A DNA stretch of 64,000 nucleotides from Maricaulis sp047308265 (GTDB lineage: Bacteria > Pseudomonadota > Alphaproteobacteria > Caulobacterales > Maricaulaceae): positions 248,001 through 312,000 of the forward strand of contig NZ_JBKQWY010000001.1 in NCBI RefSeq assembly GCF_047308265.1. The letters run 5' to 3'. The translations under genes were made by a program, and so were the position numbers. The notes below the pieces were generated by a model that searched no databases, was not told the origin of the DNA, and saw only the letters and a list, made by a program, of their open reading frames with translations. Positions 50,714-59,770 of this stretch are shown in pieces (the stretch's first letter is position 1; the number at the start of each line of letters is the position of its first letter).

Positions 50714-51853
50714 CTAGAGACAGGTATAGGCCGTTTCGATCAGGCGGACCGGTCGGGGGTCTCCGGCGAGGAAATGCTGCTGGCGGTTCATCACATAGGC
50801 ACCGGACAGGCCGGTTTCCGGATCGGCAAAGGCGCATGATCCGCCCCAGCCGGAATGACCGACAGTCTGATCGCCCGGACCATAAAAATGCGTGGTGGTA
50901 TTGCGCATCACGCCCGCACCCCAGGACAGGTTGAACGGCAGCACCTTGTCATCCCCGCAGATACGTTCCTTGACCAACTGACCCAAGGTCACGGACCGGA
51001 TGAAGCGGCGACCCTCCAGGCGTCCGTCGTCGGCATACACCGTCATCAGGCGAGCCAGGGCCTTGGCCGTGGCATGACCATTGGCAGCGGGGAATTCGGC
51101 CGAGCGCCATTCCGCAGCGCCCCGACGGCCCGGCGATGACCAGGGTTTCATGAAGGCGATCTCGCGAAAGGCATTCATATTGCCCAGTGCAGGCAATTGG
51201 CGCGGCATGGCATGCTCGCCGGTCCGGGCGTGTTCGCTTTCGGGCAGCCCGACATGAAAATCAATGTCCTCGGGACCGCAAATATCTTCTCGGAGAATGG
51301 CGCCAATGGACCGGCCGTCCGTGCGCCGTGCGAGGGCATCGGCAATGAAACCCACTGTGATGGGGTGATAACCTGACCCATCGCCCAGCGGCCAGAGCGG
51401 AGCCTGTCGTGCCAGTTTGTCTTCGATCAGGGCCGCATTGAACCAGTCCCCGGCATCCATCTTTTCGACCAGTCCGGACAGGCCGGCCTGGTGCGAGAGT
51501 GCTTGGGCAACCGTGACATCGGATTTTCCGCCTGCAGCGAATTCCGGCCAGTAATCCGCGACGGGGGCGTCGTAGTCGAGGAGGCCGCGATCCACCAGCT
51601 TGCCCAGAGTCAATGCCATGACGGCCTTGCCTGTGGAATAGACCGGGATCAGCGTATCGGCCTGCCAGGCTTGGGTTTTCTTGCGGTCTGACCAGCCACC
51701 GATCAGATCGACAACCACCTCTCCATTGCGAAGCAGGCAAAAGCCGGCACCGATCTCGTCGTGATCGGTCCAGTTGGCACGGAAGGCCTCGGCCACCGGT
51801 TCGAAACCGGGAGCGACATGGCCGCTGAAATTTGGTGTGTGCGTACTCGACAT
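50714..51853 (-). CDS. serine hydrolase, beta-lactamase/EstB family
   Basis: The 379-residue product is a class C beta-lactamase-like esterase with S-T-G-K (Ser73, Lys76) and a later Y-H-P segment in the tyrosine region; a typical K-T-G is replaced by H-S-G-W-G-G. There is no signal peptide, so it is probably a cytosolic carboxylesterase of the EstB type. Its stop is one base from the VOC gene stop (convergent). Substrate unknown. Confidence 0.88.
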   Translation of the reverse strand: MSSTHTPNFSGHVAPGFEPVAEAFRANWTDHDEIGAGFCLLRNGEVVVDLIGGWSDRKKTQAWQADTLIPVYSTGKAVMALTLGKLVDRGLLDYDAPVADYWPEFAAGGKSDVTVAQALSHQAGLSGLVEKMDAGDWFNAALIEDKLARQAPLWPLGDGSGYHPITVGFIADALARRTDGRSIGAILREDICGPEDIDFHVGLPESEHARTGEHAMPRQLPALGNMNAFREIAFMKPWSSPGRRGAAEWRSAEFPAANGHATAKALARLMTVYADDGRLEGRRFIRSVTLGQLVKERICGDDKVLPFNLSWGAGVMRNTTTHFYGPGDQTVGHSGWGGSCAFADPETGLSGAYVMNRQQHFLAGDPRPVRLIETAYTCL

Positions 51854-51907
51854 GGTTCATCTGCTAGCCTGTTCCGGGCGGGCCGATCAAGCCATGAAAC
51901 CGGCCGG

Positions 51908-52762
51908 TCAGACCGGCTCGGCGACAAGGGTGATATCGGGTTCTCGCAGCAGATTCTGGGCGGCCACGATGGGAAGTTCCGGTGAGGACCATTCCTGCGC
52001 CTTGCGCACCAGGGCGAACACAGCCGAACAGGCGTGTTCCAAGGCTTGGCGTGCGTCAGCTCCCCGTAAAAGCGCCCCTGTGAAACAGGCGGTGAGCGCG
52101 TCTCCCGTGCCGTTGGGCACTTTGGGCAGGCGATCATGCTTGACCAGCCAGGCCTCGTTTTCATCGGCGAATAGCGTACCGATCTGGCCTTCACACGGTA
52201 GGGAGGACACCAGAACCGGTTTTTCAATGGCCCGGGCAGCGCGCAGGATGGAGGCCTGGTCTGTCAGGGGGCGACCGGTGATATGTCCCAGTTCAAACAG
52301 GTTGGGCGTGATCATGTCGGCCCGGCTGATGAGCTGATCCTTGATGGCGGCCGCAACGGGTTTGGGGACATAAAGACCGTGAGGTGAATCGCCCATGATG
52401 GGGTCGACGATCAGGATGGCGCGGTCCCAGTGGGCCCTGTTGACGGCCGGGCGCGGGGTGGCGCGTACCGCGTCCATGGCTTCGGCGGCGGCAAAGACCT
52501 GACCGACTTCGGCAAAATATCCGGTCAGGACAATATCCGTCAGGGCATAGAGATTTTGTTCCGAAATGCCGCGCAAAACAGCACGCACCTGGTCGTCATC
52601 CACCGGCCCGCCTCCCGGCTCGCCCCAGCCCGGATGGCGTCCATAGAGCACGGTTGGAACCAGCATGGAGTCCGAGCCCAGCACCTGCAGGATCCGGCTG
52701 CTCGCCTGTCCGCCGACACATGATGCGGCAACATGGCTGGAAAGGATGAGGCTCATTGGCAT
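51908..52762 (-). CDS. pdxY: pyridoxal kinase PdxY
   Basis: PdxY phosphorylates pyridoxal to PLP in the salvage pathway. The 284-residue ribokinase-fold product has S-S-H-V-A-A-S-C-V-G, V-P-T-V-L-Y-G-R-H-P, V-D-P-I-M-G-D and the catalytic P-N-G-T-G-D near residue 219. It is a cytosolic enzyme, followed by the serine hydrolase gene 54 bases later on the same strand and divergent from the CitE-like lyase gene. Confidence 0.9.
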   Translation of the reverse strand: MPMSLILSSHVAASCVGGQASSRILQVLGSDSMLVPTVLYGRHPGWGEPGGGPVDDDQVRAVLRGISEQNLYALTDIVLTGYFAEVGQVFAAAEAMDAVRATPRPAVNRAHWDRAILIVDPIMGDSPHGLYVPKPVAAAIKDQLISRADMITPNLFELGHITGRPLTDQASILRAARAIEKPVLVSSLPCEGQIGTLFADENEAWLVKHDRLPKVPNGTGDALTACFTGALLRGADARQALEHACSAVFALVRKAQEWSSPELPIVAAQNLLREPDITLVAEPV

Positions 52763-52803
52763 ATCATGATCCTAACCGAAAGTGAGAAGGACAAAACCCC
52801 CTC

Positions 52804-53652
52804 ATGCGCCAGATGATCCGCTCTGCCCTCTTTGTACCGGCCATTAAACCCCGGGCCGTGGAGAAGGCCGCCCATTTGGGGGCGGACATGCTGGTACTGG
52901 ATCTGGAAGACAGTGTGGGCCCGGGCGAGAAATCGGATGCTCGGGCTCATATTGCGCCGAGCCTGAAGGCCTGGGAGGCGAGCGGCGCCATTCGGTGTGT
53001 GCGGGTCAACGGGCTGGAGACGGAGTGGGGGCCTGCTGATATGCGCGTCGCGGCTGAGGCGGATGCGGTGCTCTTGCCCAAGGTCAGTTCAGTGGGAGAT
53101 CTGCATGATGCGCGCGCAGCGTTGAATGCTCACGGACGCTCCACACCGATCTGGGCGATGATCGAAACGCCGCTGGGTGTGGTCAATGTCAATTCGATCG
53201 CGGGCTCATCCGGAACCGGCCTGGCGGGTTTGATGGCTGGCACCAATGACCTGGCCAAGGAATTACGGTGCGCGTCGGACATGGAGCGTGTCGCTCTGGT
53301 GCCCCATCTTGCATCCATGGTCGCTGCGGCCCGGGCCCATGGTCTGTACGTGCTGGATGGAGTGTTCAATCAATTCCATGATGAGGCCGGATTGCGCGAT
53401 GAGGCGCGTCAGGGCCGGGCGTTGGGGTTTGATGGCAAGAGCTTGATTCACCCCTCACAGATTGAAAGCACGCACCAGATTTTTGGTCCCTCTCCCGATG
53501 ATCTGGAGAAGGCTGCGCGTATCGTGGCCGCTTTCGCCGATCCCGAAAATGCCGGCAAGGGGGTCATCGCTTTGGACGGTGACATGGTGGAGCGATTGCA
53601 CCTGGAAGCGGCGCGACAATTGCTCTCCACGGCCGGGCACAATGATGCGTGA
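52804..53652 (+). CDS. CitE/HpcH-HpaI family CoA-ester lyase
   Basis: The 282-residue TIM-barrel product has R-S-A-L-F-V-P, L-D-L-E-D-S-V (metal-binding Glu/Asp), W-A-M-I-E-T-P and K-S-L-I-H-P-S-Q-I, the marks of the citrate lyase beta / malyl-CoA lyase group. Without the alpha and gamma citrate lyase subunits nearby, a free-standing malyl-CoA or citramalyl-CoA lyase is more likely, but the substrate cannot be fixed. It is divergent from pdxY. Confidence 0.87.
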   Translation: MRQMIRSALFVPAIKPRAVEKAAHLGADMLVLDLEDSVGPGEKSDARAHIAPSLKAWEASGAIRCVRVNGLETEWGPADMRVAAEADAVLLPKVSSVGDLHDARAALNAHGRSTPIWAMIETPLGVVNVNSIAGSSGTGLAGLMAGTNDLAKELRCASDMERVALVPHLASMVAAARAHGLYVLDGVFNQFHDEAGLRDEARQGRALGFDGKSLIHPSQIESTHQIFGPSPDDLEKAARIVAAFADPENAGKGVIALDGDMVERLHLEAARQLLSTAGHNDA

Positions 53653-53730
53653 ATGACGCCAACGCAGATGCGGGGGTTGCCATTGAGCGTCAAGCTTCGT
53701 TTTATCCCGTCCCTTCAAAGGACTTCAAAC

Positions 53731-54084
53731 ATGACCGAAAAGACCATTATCTGGCACAATCCACGTTGCTCCAAATCCCGTGAAACCCTGGCTCTGCTGG
53801 AGTCGCGCGGTGATGCACTCGAGATTCGCGAATACATCGACACGCCCCCCGGCGTTGACGAGCTGAAATCGGTGATGGCGATGCTGGGCTTCCAGTCTGC
53901 GCATGAATGGCTGCGCAAGACAGAACCGGTCTATCGCGAGCTGGGCCTGAAGGCGATCGAAGATGAAGCCGTTCTTCTGGACGCCATGTCGAAAAACCCC
54001 AAACTGATCGAACGCCCTGTGGTGATCCATGGCGGCAAGGCGATGATCGGACGTCCGCCGGAACAGGTCCTCGAACTGTTCTAG
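53731..54084 (+). CDS. arsC: arsenate reductase, glutaredoxin-dependent type
   Basis: The 117-residue product has I-I-W-H-N-P-R-C-S-K-S-R-E-T with catalytic Cys13 and a conserved R-P segment (L-I-E-R-P-V-V-I-H) that binds arsenate. It reduces arsenate to arsenite using glutathione and glutaredoxin, or acts as an ArsC/Spx-fold relative. No ars operon genes flank it, so a general role is possible. AAAGGA lies ten bases before ATG 53731. Confidence 0.92.
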   Translation: MTEKTIIWHNPRCSKSRETLALLESRGDALEIREYIDTPPGVDELKSVMAMLGFQSAHEWLRKTEPVYRELGLKAIEDEAVLLDAMSKNPKLIERPVVIHGGKAMIGRPPEQVLELF

Positions 54085-54099
54085 CTGCACGATGATCGC

Positions 54100-54140
54100 A
54101 GAAAAAAGGCCTGCCCGCATGAGCGGACAGGCCTTTTCTG
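54100..54140. terminator. bidirectional terminator, arsC / DUF885
   Basis: AGAAAAAAGGCCTGCCCGC pairs with GCGGACAGGCCTTTTCT around a short ATGA loop, with one mismatch. A-runs on one arm and T-runs on the other let it work for both convergent genes. Confidence 0.9.
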
Positions 54141-54157
54141 TGTGTGAGCACGGGTGA

Positions 54158-55915
54158 TTACTGCGCGGCCTGTTCGTCAATCCAGGCCAGCATTTTGGCT
54201 TCCAGAGCCGAGAGCGGCATCGCCCCGTCATCCAGCAATCGGTCGTGGAAGGCGCGGATGTCGAAATCATCGCCCAACCGGGCTTCGGCCTGGGCCCGCA
54301 GATCCCGCATCAGGAGTTCACCGGTCTTGTAGGCCAGGGCCTGACCGGGCCACGAGATATAGCGCAGGACTTCTGTTCTCACATTGTGCGGCGCAAGGGC
54401 GGAGTTTTCCAAGAGGCAGGCTTCGGCGTCTTCCTGGCTCCAGCCCATGTAATGCATGCCGGTGTCCACGACGAGGCGGCAGGCTCGCCACATCTCATAG
54501 GTCAGCTTGCCAAATCGCTCATACGGGGTGGTGTACAGGCCCATATCCTCGGCCAGGGTCTCGGTGTAGAGGCCCCATCCCTCACCAAAGGCGGTGATAT
54601 AGGTCTGACGGCGGAAATCCGGCACACCTTCCAGTTCCTGGGCGATCGCGCCCTGGTGATGGTGTCCGGGCACGGCCTCGTGAACGCTGAGTGCCGGCAG
54701 GGTGTAAAGCGGGCGCTGATCCAGGGCATAGGTGTTGACCATGTATCCGCCCGCAATGCCGCGTTCCAGATTTCCAGGCCAGTAGCGACCGGTCGTGTAG
54801 GTTGGCGCCAGGCTCGCTGGAACCGGTCGCACACCATAAGAGAGCCGCGGCAAATGCCCGAAAAAGCGTGGCATGGCATCATCAGCCCGTTTGGAGATCC
54901 AGGCTGCATGCATCAGCAATTCTTCTTCGGTCTCGGCGTAGAATTGCGGATCGGTACGCAGGAAATGCAGGAAATCGGCGAATGTACCTTCGAATTCGAC
55001 CTCTTCGATGATGGCTTCCATCTCTGCGCGAATGCGGGCGACTTCGGCAAGGCCGCGGGCGTGAACCTCCTCCGGGGAGGTGTCGAGCGTGGTGTGGTAG
55101 CGCACCAGCGATTGATAATACTCGCGTCCCCCCGGTACCTCGGAAATGCCCACGCTGTCACGCGATGCAGGGTAGTATTCGTCCCGCAGGAAACGGGCCA
55201 GTTCGACATAGGCCGGCAGGACATGTTCGCGAATGGCGGTTTCTGTCTCCGCTCTCAGGCGATCGGTTTCGGCGGTGTCGGTTGACGCCGGCAGGCTGTT
55301 GAGCGGGGTCGTCAGGAGCTCGATCAGTGCAGCCTCGTCCGTCAGGCTGTCGACCTGGGCCAGAACCGCATCCACTACGACGCGGGGCGAGGTGAAACCG
55401 TCCTCCATACCGTCCCGCATCCAGTTCTGATGGGCCTGGAAGAAGGCGGGCAGCGCTTCCAGCCGATCAATCCAGGCCTCCGCTTCTTCCACATTGCGCG
55501 GACGGACCGAGGAGGCCGCGTAACCCGGAGACGAGAAAAAGCCGCTGTCATTGGTGAAGGGAATACGCTGGCTCTCATAGGGGTATTGTTCAACGCTGAA
55601 GCTCAACAGATAGTCCAGCACGGCATAGCTCACCCCGTCATTCTCATCGAGTGTCGCCGGATTAATGGCGTCCAGACGGGCCAGAAAGGCTTGATGGGCC
55701 TCCTGATTGGTCGCGTAGCGCTGCGCCGACACGTCCTGCCATTGGCGAAGAGCATCCAAGTCTCCGGCCCGCGCGCGAGCGCTCGGATTGTTTTCGGTCC
55801 GGAAGGCTTCGTAGTCGGCGATCAGGTCCGCAAAGGTGTTGTCCTGTGCATGGGACGCGCTTGTGGCCAGCCAGGTCGACGCCAGAAGGGCGCCGGTCAG
55901 CAAAAGTGTGCGCAT
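54158..55915 (-). CDS. DUF885 family protein, exported
   Basis: The 585-residue product has a signal peptide (about 1-23, ending A-S-H-A-Q) and the DUF885 hallmark H-E-A-V-P-G-H-H-H-Q near residue 400, an HExxPGHHxQ zinc-like site, with Y-T-E-T-L-A-E-D-M-G-L-Y downstream as the candidate third ligand. It is predicted to be a periplasmic metallopeptidase; activity in this family is mostly untested. GGGGAG lies upstream of ATG 55915. The SDR gene lies 118 bases upstream on the same strand. Confidence 0.92.
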   Translation of the reverse strand: MRTLLLTGALLASTWLATSASHAQDNTFADLIADYEAFRTENNPSARARAGDLDALRQWQDVSAQRYATNQEAHQAFLARLDAINPATLDENDGVSYAVLDYLLSFSVEQYPYESQRIPFTNDSGFFSSPGYAASSVRPRNVEEAEAWIDRLEALPAFFQAHQNWMRDGMEDGFTSPRVVVDAVLAQVDSLTDEAALIELLTTPLNSLPASTDTAETDRLRAETETAIREHVLPAYVELARFLRDEYYPASRDSVGISEVPGGREYYQSLVRYHTTLDTSPEEVHARGLAEVARIRAEMEAIIEEVEFEGTFADFLHFLRTDPQFYAETEEELLMHAAWISKRADDAMPRFFGHLPRLSYGVRPVPASLAPTYTTGRYWPGNLERGIAGGYMVNTYALDQRPLYTLPALSVHEAVPGHHHQGAIAQELEGVPDFRRQTYITAFGEGWGLYTETLAEDMGLYTTPYERFGKLTYEMWRACRLVVDTGMHYMGWSQEDAEACLLENSALAPHNVRTEVLRYISWPGQALAYKTGELLMRDLRAQAEARLGDDFDIRAFHDRLLDDGAMPLSALEAKMLAWIDEQAAQ

Positions 55916-56033
55916 GGATATCTCCCCAGTTATCCGCGTATTGGATCCACTGTGTGCGTCCGACCCCGGTGACGCAAGTGCTGCGATGCAAGTCCAGGGG
56001 CGCAAGTGCTGTGAGGCGACTGCCTGAAGCGGG

Positions 56034-56915
56034 CTATTCTGGTGTGTCCAGGTCTTCCGGGCGCAGGCCAATGCGTCTGGCGACGATGTTGTCGACCATG
56101 CGTGCCGGCAAAAGCTTGGGCAGGGTCCAGTTGGAGAAACGCTGGGGGACAAGTGCGTAGCGAAAACGCGGGCGGCTTTGAGTCAGGCTCTTGTGGACAC
56201 GCTTCGCGATGACGTCCGGTGCCAGCCCGGCGGGACCATTGCGGGTCATGTAGTCTCGAATGGCCATCAAGGGTTTGTAGTAGGGTGTGTGTTCATAGGC
56301 GCTCGGATCCACCTCCTCGGCCTTCGCCCAGATCGGGGTGGCGACGGCGCCCGGCCCGAGAACCACAACCTGGATTCCGAACAGCATCAGCTCCCGGCGC
56401 AGCGATTTGGTCAGGCCTTCAACGGCGTGTTTCGACGCCGAATAGGGTCCGAGGAAGGGGGCGCCCATCTCACCGGCCATGGATGACATCATCACAATCC
56501 GGCCGGGTTTGCCGATGCGGTTACTGTCCCGGCCCAGAAAGGGCGCGAAGAGCTGAGTGGTGCGCACGACCCCGGTGACGTTGACGGCCATTTGCCACTC
56601 AAATTCATCGATGGGAATGTCGGTCATCGGACCGGAGACGGCGATGCCCGCATTATTCACAAGCCCGCCCAGTGTATTTTCGCCTAACGCTTTTCCGACC
56701 TGCTCGGCGGCGGCCGTCATGCCGGCCGCATCGGTAACGTCCATTACGAGGGGCGTCACGGCCGCGCCCAGCTCCTCGGTCAGACGATCCGCGTCGGCCT
56801 GTTTGCGAATACCGGCAAAGACATGCCAGCCCATCCGGGCCAGATAAGTCGCACAGGCATGGCCGATACCGGTGGATGCGCCGGTGATGACAACAGTGGG
56901 GCTGGGTTTGGACAT
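56034..56915 (-). CDS. short-chain dehydrogenase/reductase
   Basis: The 293-residue product is a classical SDR: T-G-A-S-T-G-I-G (cofactor loop), N-N-A-G-I-A, M-S-S-M-A-G and catalytic Y-S-A-S-K. The long C-terminal part (after about 230) is basic and may contact membrane lipid, as in retinol dehydrogenase-like SDRs. Substrate unknown. GGAGAG lies upstream of ATG 56915. Confidence 0.92.
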   Translation of the reverse strand: MSKPSPTVVITGASTGIGHACATYLARMGWHVFAGIRKQADADRLTEELGAAVTPLVMDVTDAAGMTAAAEQVGKALGENTLGGLVNNAGIAVSGPMTDIPIDEFEWQMAVNVTGVVRTTQLFAPFLGRDSNRIGKPGRIVMMSSMAGEMGAPFLGPYSASKHAVEGLTKSLRRELMLFGIQVVVLGPGAVATPIWAKAEEVDPSAYEHTPYYKPLMAIRDYMTRNGPAGLAPDVIAKRVHKSLTQSRPRFRYALVPQRFSNWTLPKLLPARMVDNIVARRIGLRPEDLDTPE

Positions 56916-57082
56916 GGCTCTCTCCGGGTCTGGCCCCACAAACTAGGGGATTGTCCCGCGAAGACCAGCGAGCGCGGCCAGGGAACGCAACTTTAGTCGG
57001 ATGCGGACGGTCAGTTTTTAAGAGCCCTTCGCAAAAACTCCAAAAATGGCGGGAAGTTGTCAGCGGGGAGTAGGTTCTGTCG

Positions 57083-57110
57083 TTGACCCTGACACTTACC
57101 CGCCTATTGT
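57083..57110 (+). promoter_or_regulatory. candidate promoter of sdhCDAB
   Basis: TTGACC (57083-57088), 16 bases, TATTGT (57105-57110) lies ~75 bases upstream of sdhC within the 269-base gap after the divergent SDR gene. The rest of that gap (56916-57082) shows no gene; its first part is the SDR control region. Prediction only. Confidence 0.4.
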
Positions 57111-57184
57111 GCAGCGCGACACTTTATCTTTGGTGCTTTGCTGTCTGCACCAATCCACATCCCAAGACTATTGAAAGGCTGCCC

Positions 57185-57577
57185 ATGGCTTCCGACTGGT
57201 CTGATCCTCGCCCGCTTTCGCCGCACCTGCAGGTCTGGCGCTGGCATGCGACAATGGCGTCCTCCATCCTTCACCGTGTTACCGGCATGGCCCTCACCTT
57301 CGGTGCAGCGGCTCTTGCGATCTGGCTTGTTCTGCTCGCCTTTGGCGCAGAAGACGCGGTCGCCTTCCTCTTCGAGGGCTGGATGGCTTGGGTCACGCGC
57401 TTCGGTCTCATCGCCCTGACCTGGGCGGTCAGCTATCACTGGCTCAATGGTTTGCGCCACCTGATGTGGGATGCGGGCAAGGGCTTTGATCCCAAGGGCT
57501 CCAATCTGCGGTCCATCCTGATCATGATCGGTGCCGTCATCCCGACGGCGGCCCTGTGGCTGAGCATCGGAGGCTGA
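57185..57577 (+). CDS. sdhC: succinate dehydrogenase cytochrome b556 subunit SdhC
   Basis: The 130-residue product has the SdhC N-terminus (R-P-L-S-P-H-L-Q-V-W-R-W), S-I-L-H-R-V-T-G and three membrane helices, with a His in Y-H-W-L-N-G-L-R-H that may ligate haem. SdhC and SdhD anchor complex II and carry the quinone site. ATG 57185 gives the family N-terminus; an upstream start at 57083 would overlap the promoter. sdhD begins three bases after the stop. Confidence 0.95.
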   Translation: MASDWSDPRPLSPHLQVWRWHATMASSILHRVTGMALTFGAAALAIWLVLLAFGAEDAVAFLFEGWMAWVTRFGLIALTWAVSYHWLNGLRHLMWDAGKGFDPKGSNLRSILIMIGAVIPTAALWLSIGG

Positions 57578-57580
57578 ACC

Positions 57581-57958
57581 ATGAGCGATTTTCGTACACC
57601 GACCTCTCGTGTGCGTGGCCTGGGCGCGTCCGGCCATGGTGTGGGGCATTTCATCTCCCAGCGCGTCTCCGCGATTGCGCTTTTCTTTGTGATTCCGCCA
57701 TTTGTGTGGACGCTGGCCACGTCGGGTGCGCCCGATGGGGATGCCATGCGCGCCTATCTGGCCACTCCGGTCGGCGCCATCCTGACCCTGCTTGTCCTGA
57801 CTGCGGCCTTCTATCACATGCGTCTGGGTGTCCAGGTGGTCATTGAGGACTACATCCAAAAACACGGCATGAAGACATTCCTGCTTCTGCTGAACACGCT
57901 GCTGACTGCGGGCCTGTGGCTCGCCGCGGTCTTCAGCCTTGTCAAAATCGCGCTTTAG
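57581..57958 (+). CDS. sdhD: succinate dehydrogenase membrane anchor SdhD
   Basis: The 125-residue product has three membrane helices, G-V-G-H-F-I-S-Q-R-V-S-A and Y-H-M-R-L-G-V-Q-V-V-I-E-D-Y-I, the family pattern for quinone and haem binding. It begins three bases after sdhC and ends ten bases before sdhA, so the four sdh genes form one operon. Confidence 0.95.
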   Translation: MSDFRTPTSRVRGLGASGHGVGHFISQRVSAIALFFVIPPFVWTLATSGAPDGDAMRAYLATPVGAILTLLVLTAAFYHMRLGVQVVIEDYIQKHGMKTFLLLLNTLLTAGLWLAAVFSLVKIAL

Positions 57959-57968
57959 GACGGATCAC

Positions 57969-59759
57969 ATGGCCGAATATGAATGGATCGATCACACGTT
58001 TGATGTCGTGGTTGTCGGTGCTGGCGGTTCCGGTCTGCGGGCCGCGCTGGGCGCCTCCCAGGCCGGTCTGAAGACCGCTTGTATCACCAAGGTTTTCCCG
58101 ACCCGCTCCCACACCGTGGCGGCCCAAGGCGGAATTTCCGCCTCGCTGGGCAATATGGGCGAGGATGACTGGCGCTGGCATATGTTCGACACCGTTAAGG
58201 GGTCTGACTGGTTGGGTGACCAGGATGCAATCGAATATTTGTGCCGCAATGCCCCGGCCGCCGTGTACGAGCTGGAGCACTGGGGTGTGCCCTTCTCCCG
58301 GACGGAAGAAGGCAAGATCTATCAGCGTGCTTTTGGCGGCATGACCAAGAATTTCGGAGAAGGCGGCCCGGTGCAGCGCACCTGTGCGGCGGCCGACCGT
58401 ACGGGTCACGCGATCCTGCACACGCTGTATGGTCAGTCGGTTCGCAATGAGACCGAATTTTTCATCGAATATTTCGCGCTCGACCTCATCATGGATGATG
58501 ACGGCACGTGTCGCGGTATCACGGCATGGAAGCTGGATGATGGCACGCTGCACCGCTTCCGGGCGCAGACGGTCATCCTGGCGACCGGCGGTTATGGCCG
58601 CGCCTATTTCTCCGCCACCTCGGCACACACCTGCACCGGTGATGGCAATGCCATGGTGTTGCGGGCCGGTCTGCCGCTTCAGGACATGGAATTCGTGCAA
58701 TTCCACCCGACGGGCATTTATGGCGCAGGTGTGCTCATCACCGAAGGCGCACGAGGCGAAGGCGGTTATCTGACCAATTCGGAAGGCGAGCGCTTTATGG
58801 AGCGTTATGCCCCGTCGGCAAAAGACCTGGCCTCACGTGACGTGGTCTCTCGGTCGATGACGATGGAAATCCGCGAGGGCCGGGGCGTCGGTCCGAACAA
58901 GGATCACATCTTCCTGCACCTCGATCACCTGGATCCGGCCATCCTGGCGGAACGCCTGCCGGGCATTTCCGAGAGTGCGAAAGTCTTTGCCGGAGTCGAT
59001 GTGACCAAGGAGCCGATCCCGGTTCTGCCGACTGTTCACTATAATATGGGCGGGATCCCGACCAATTATCACGGTGAAGTCGTGACCAAGGTGGGTGATG
59101 ATGCCGACACGGTGGTGCCGGGCCTGATGGCCGTCGGCGAAGCCGCCTGTGTCTCGGTTCACGGCGCCAATCGTCTCGGCTCCAACTCGTTGATTGACCT
59201 TGTGGTGTTTGGCCGGGCTGCCGGTCTGCGCGTGGGTGACACCGTGACCGCGGGCGCGACCCAGAAGGAGCTGAGTGCCAGCGATGGTGAGCAGAGCCTG
59301 GCGCGCCTTGACCGCTATCGTCATGCCAAGGGCGGCACGCCGACAGCGAAACTCCGTCTGGAAATGCAGCGCGCCATGCAGAATAACTGCGCCGTCTTCC
59401 GAACGGGTGAGGTGATGCAAGAGGGCGTTGACGCCATCAAACAGGTCTATGCGGGCATGCCGGACATTTCGGTGTCCGACCGCACCATGTCCTGGAATTC
59501 GGATCTCATGGAAACGCTGGAGCTGGACAATCTGGTCAGCCAGGCGGCCGTCACCGTGAATGGCGCGGTGGCTCGTGAAGAAAGCCGCGGTGCTCATGCC
59601 CGCGAAGACTTCACGGAACGGGACGATGAAAACTGGATGAAGCACACCCTGGCCTGGTGTGATGAAGCCGGAAACGTGAAACTCGATTACCGGGGCGTGC
59701 ATACCTACACCATGTCCAACGAGATCGAGTACATCAAACCGAAAGCTCGGGTTTACTAA
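57969..59759 (+). CDS. sdhA: succinate dehydrogenase flavoprotein subunit SdhA
   Basis: SdhA oxidises succinate to fumarate on covalently bound FAD. The 596-residue product has V-G-A-G-G-S-G-L-R, the FAD-linkage site R-S-H-T-V-A-A-Q-G-G, H-P-T-G-I-Y and the catalytic R-G-E-G-G-Y. The C-terminus L-D-Y-R-G-V-H-T matches the SdhA end. The start at 57969 avoids a longer frame overlapping sdhD. SdhAF4, encoded at 770-997, is the likely assembly factor. Confidence 0.97.
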   Translation: MAEYEWIDHTFDVVVVGAGGSGLRAALGASQAGLKTACITKVFPTRSHTVAAQGGISASLGNMGEDDWRWHMFDTVKGSDWLGDQDAIEYLCRNAPAAVYELEHWGVPFSRTEEGKIYQRAFGGMTKNFGEGGPVQRTCAAADRTGHAILHTLYGQSVRNETEFFIEYFALDLIMDDDGTCRGITAWKLDDGTLHRFRAQTVILATGGYGRAYFSATSAHTCTGDGNAMVLRAGLPLQDMEFVQFHPTGIYGAGVLITEGARGEGGYLTNSEGERFMERYAPSAKDLASRDVVSRSMTMEIREGRGVGPNKDHIFLHLDHLDPAILAERLPGISESAKVFAGVDVTKEPIPVLPTVHYNMGGIPTNYHGEVVTKVGDDADTVVPGLMAVGEAACVSVHGANRLGSNSLIDLVVFGRAAGLRVGDTVTAGATQKELSASDGEQSLARLDRYRHAKGGTPTAKLRLEMQRAMQNNCAVFRTGEVMQEGVDAIKQVYAGMPDISVSDRTMSWNSDLMETLELDNLVSQAAVTVNGAVAREESRGAHAREDFTERDDENWMKHTLAWCDEAGNVKLDYRGVHTYTMSNEIEYIKPKARVY

Positions 59760-59770
59760 GGGATAGCGAA

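Noticed and set aside
56916..57082. A possible small gene in the SDR-sdhC gap
   Set aside because: No frame with a ribosome site and reasonable length; it is better read as divergent control regions.
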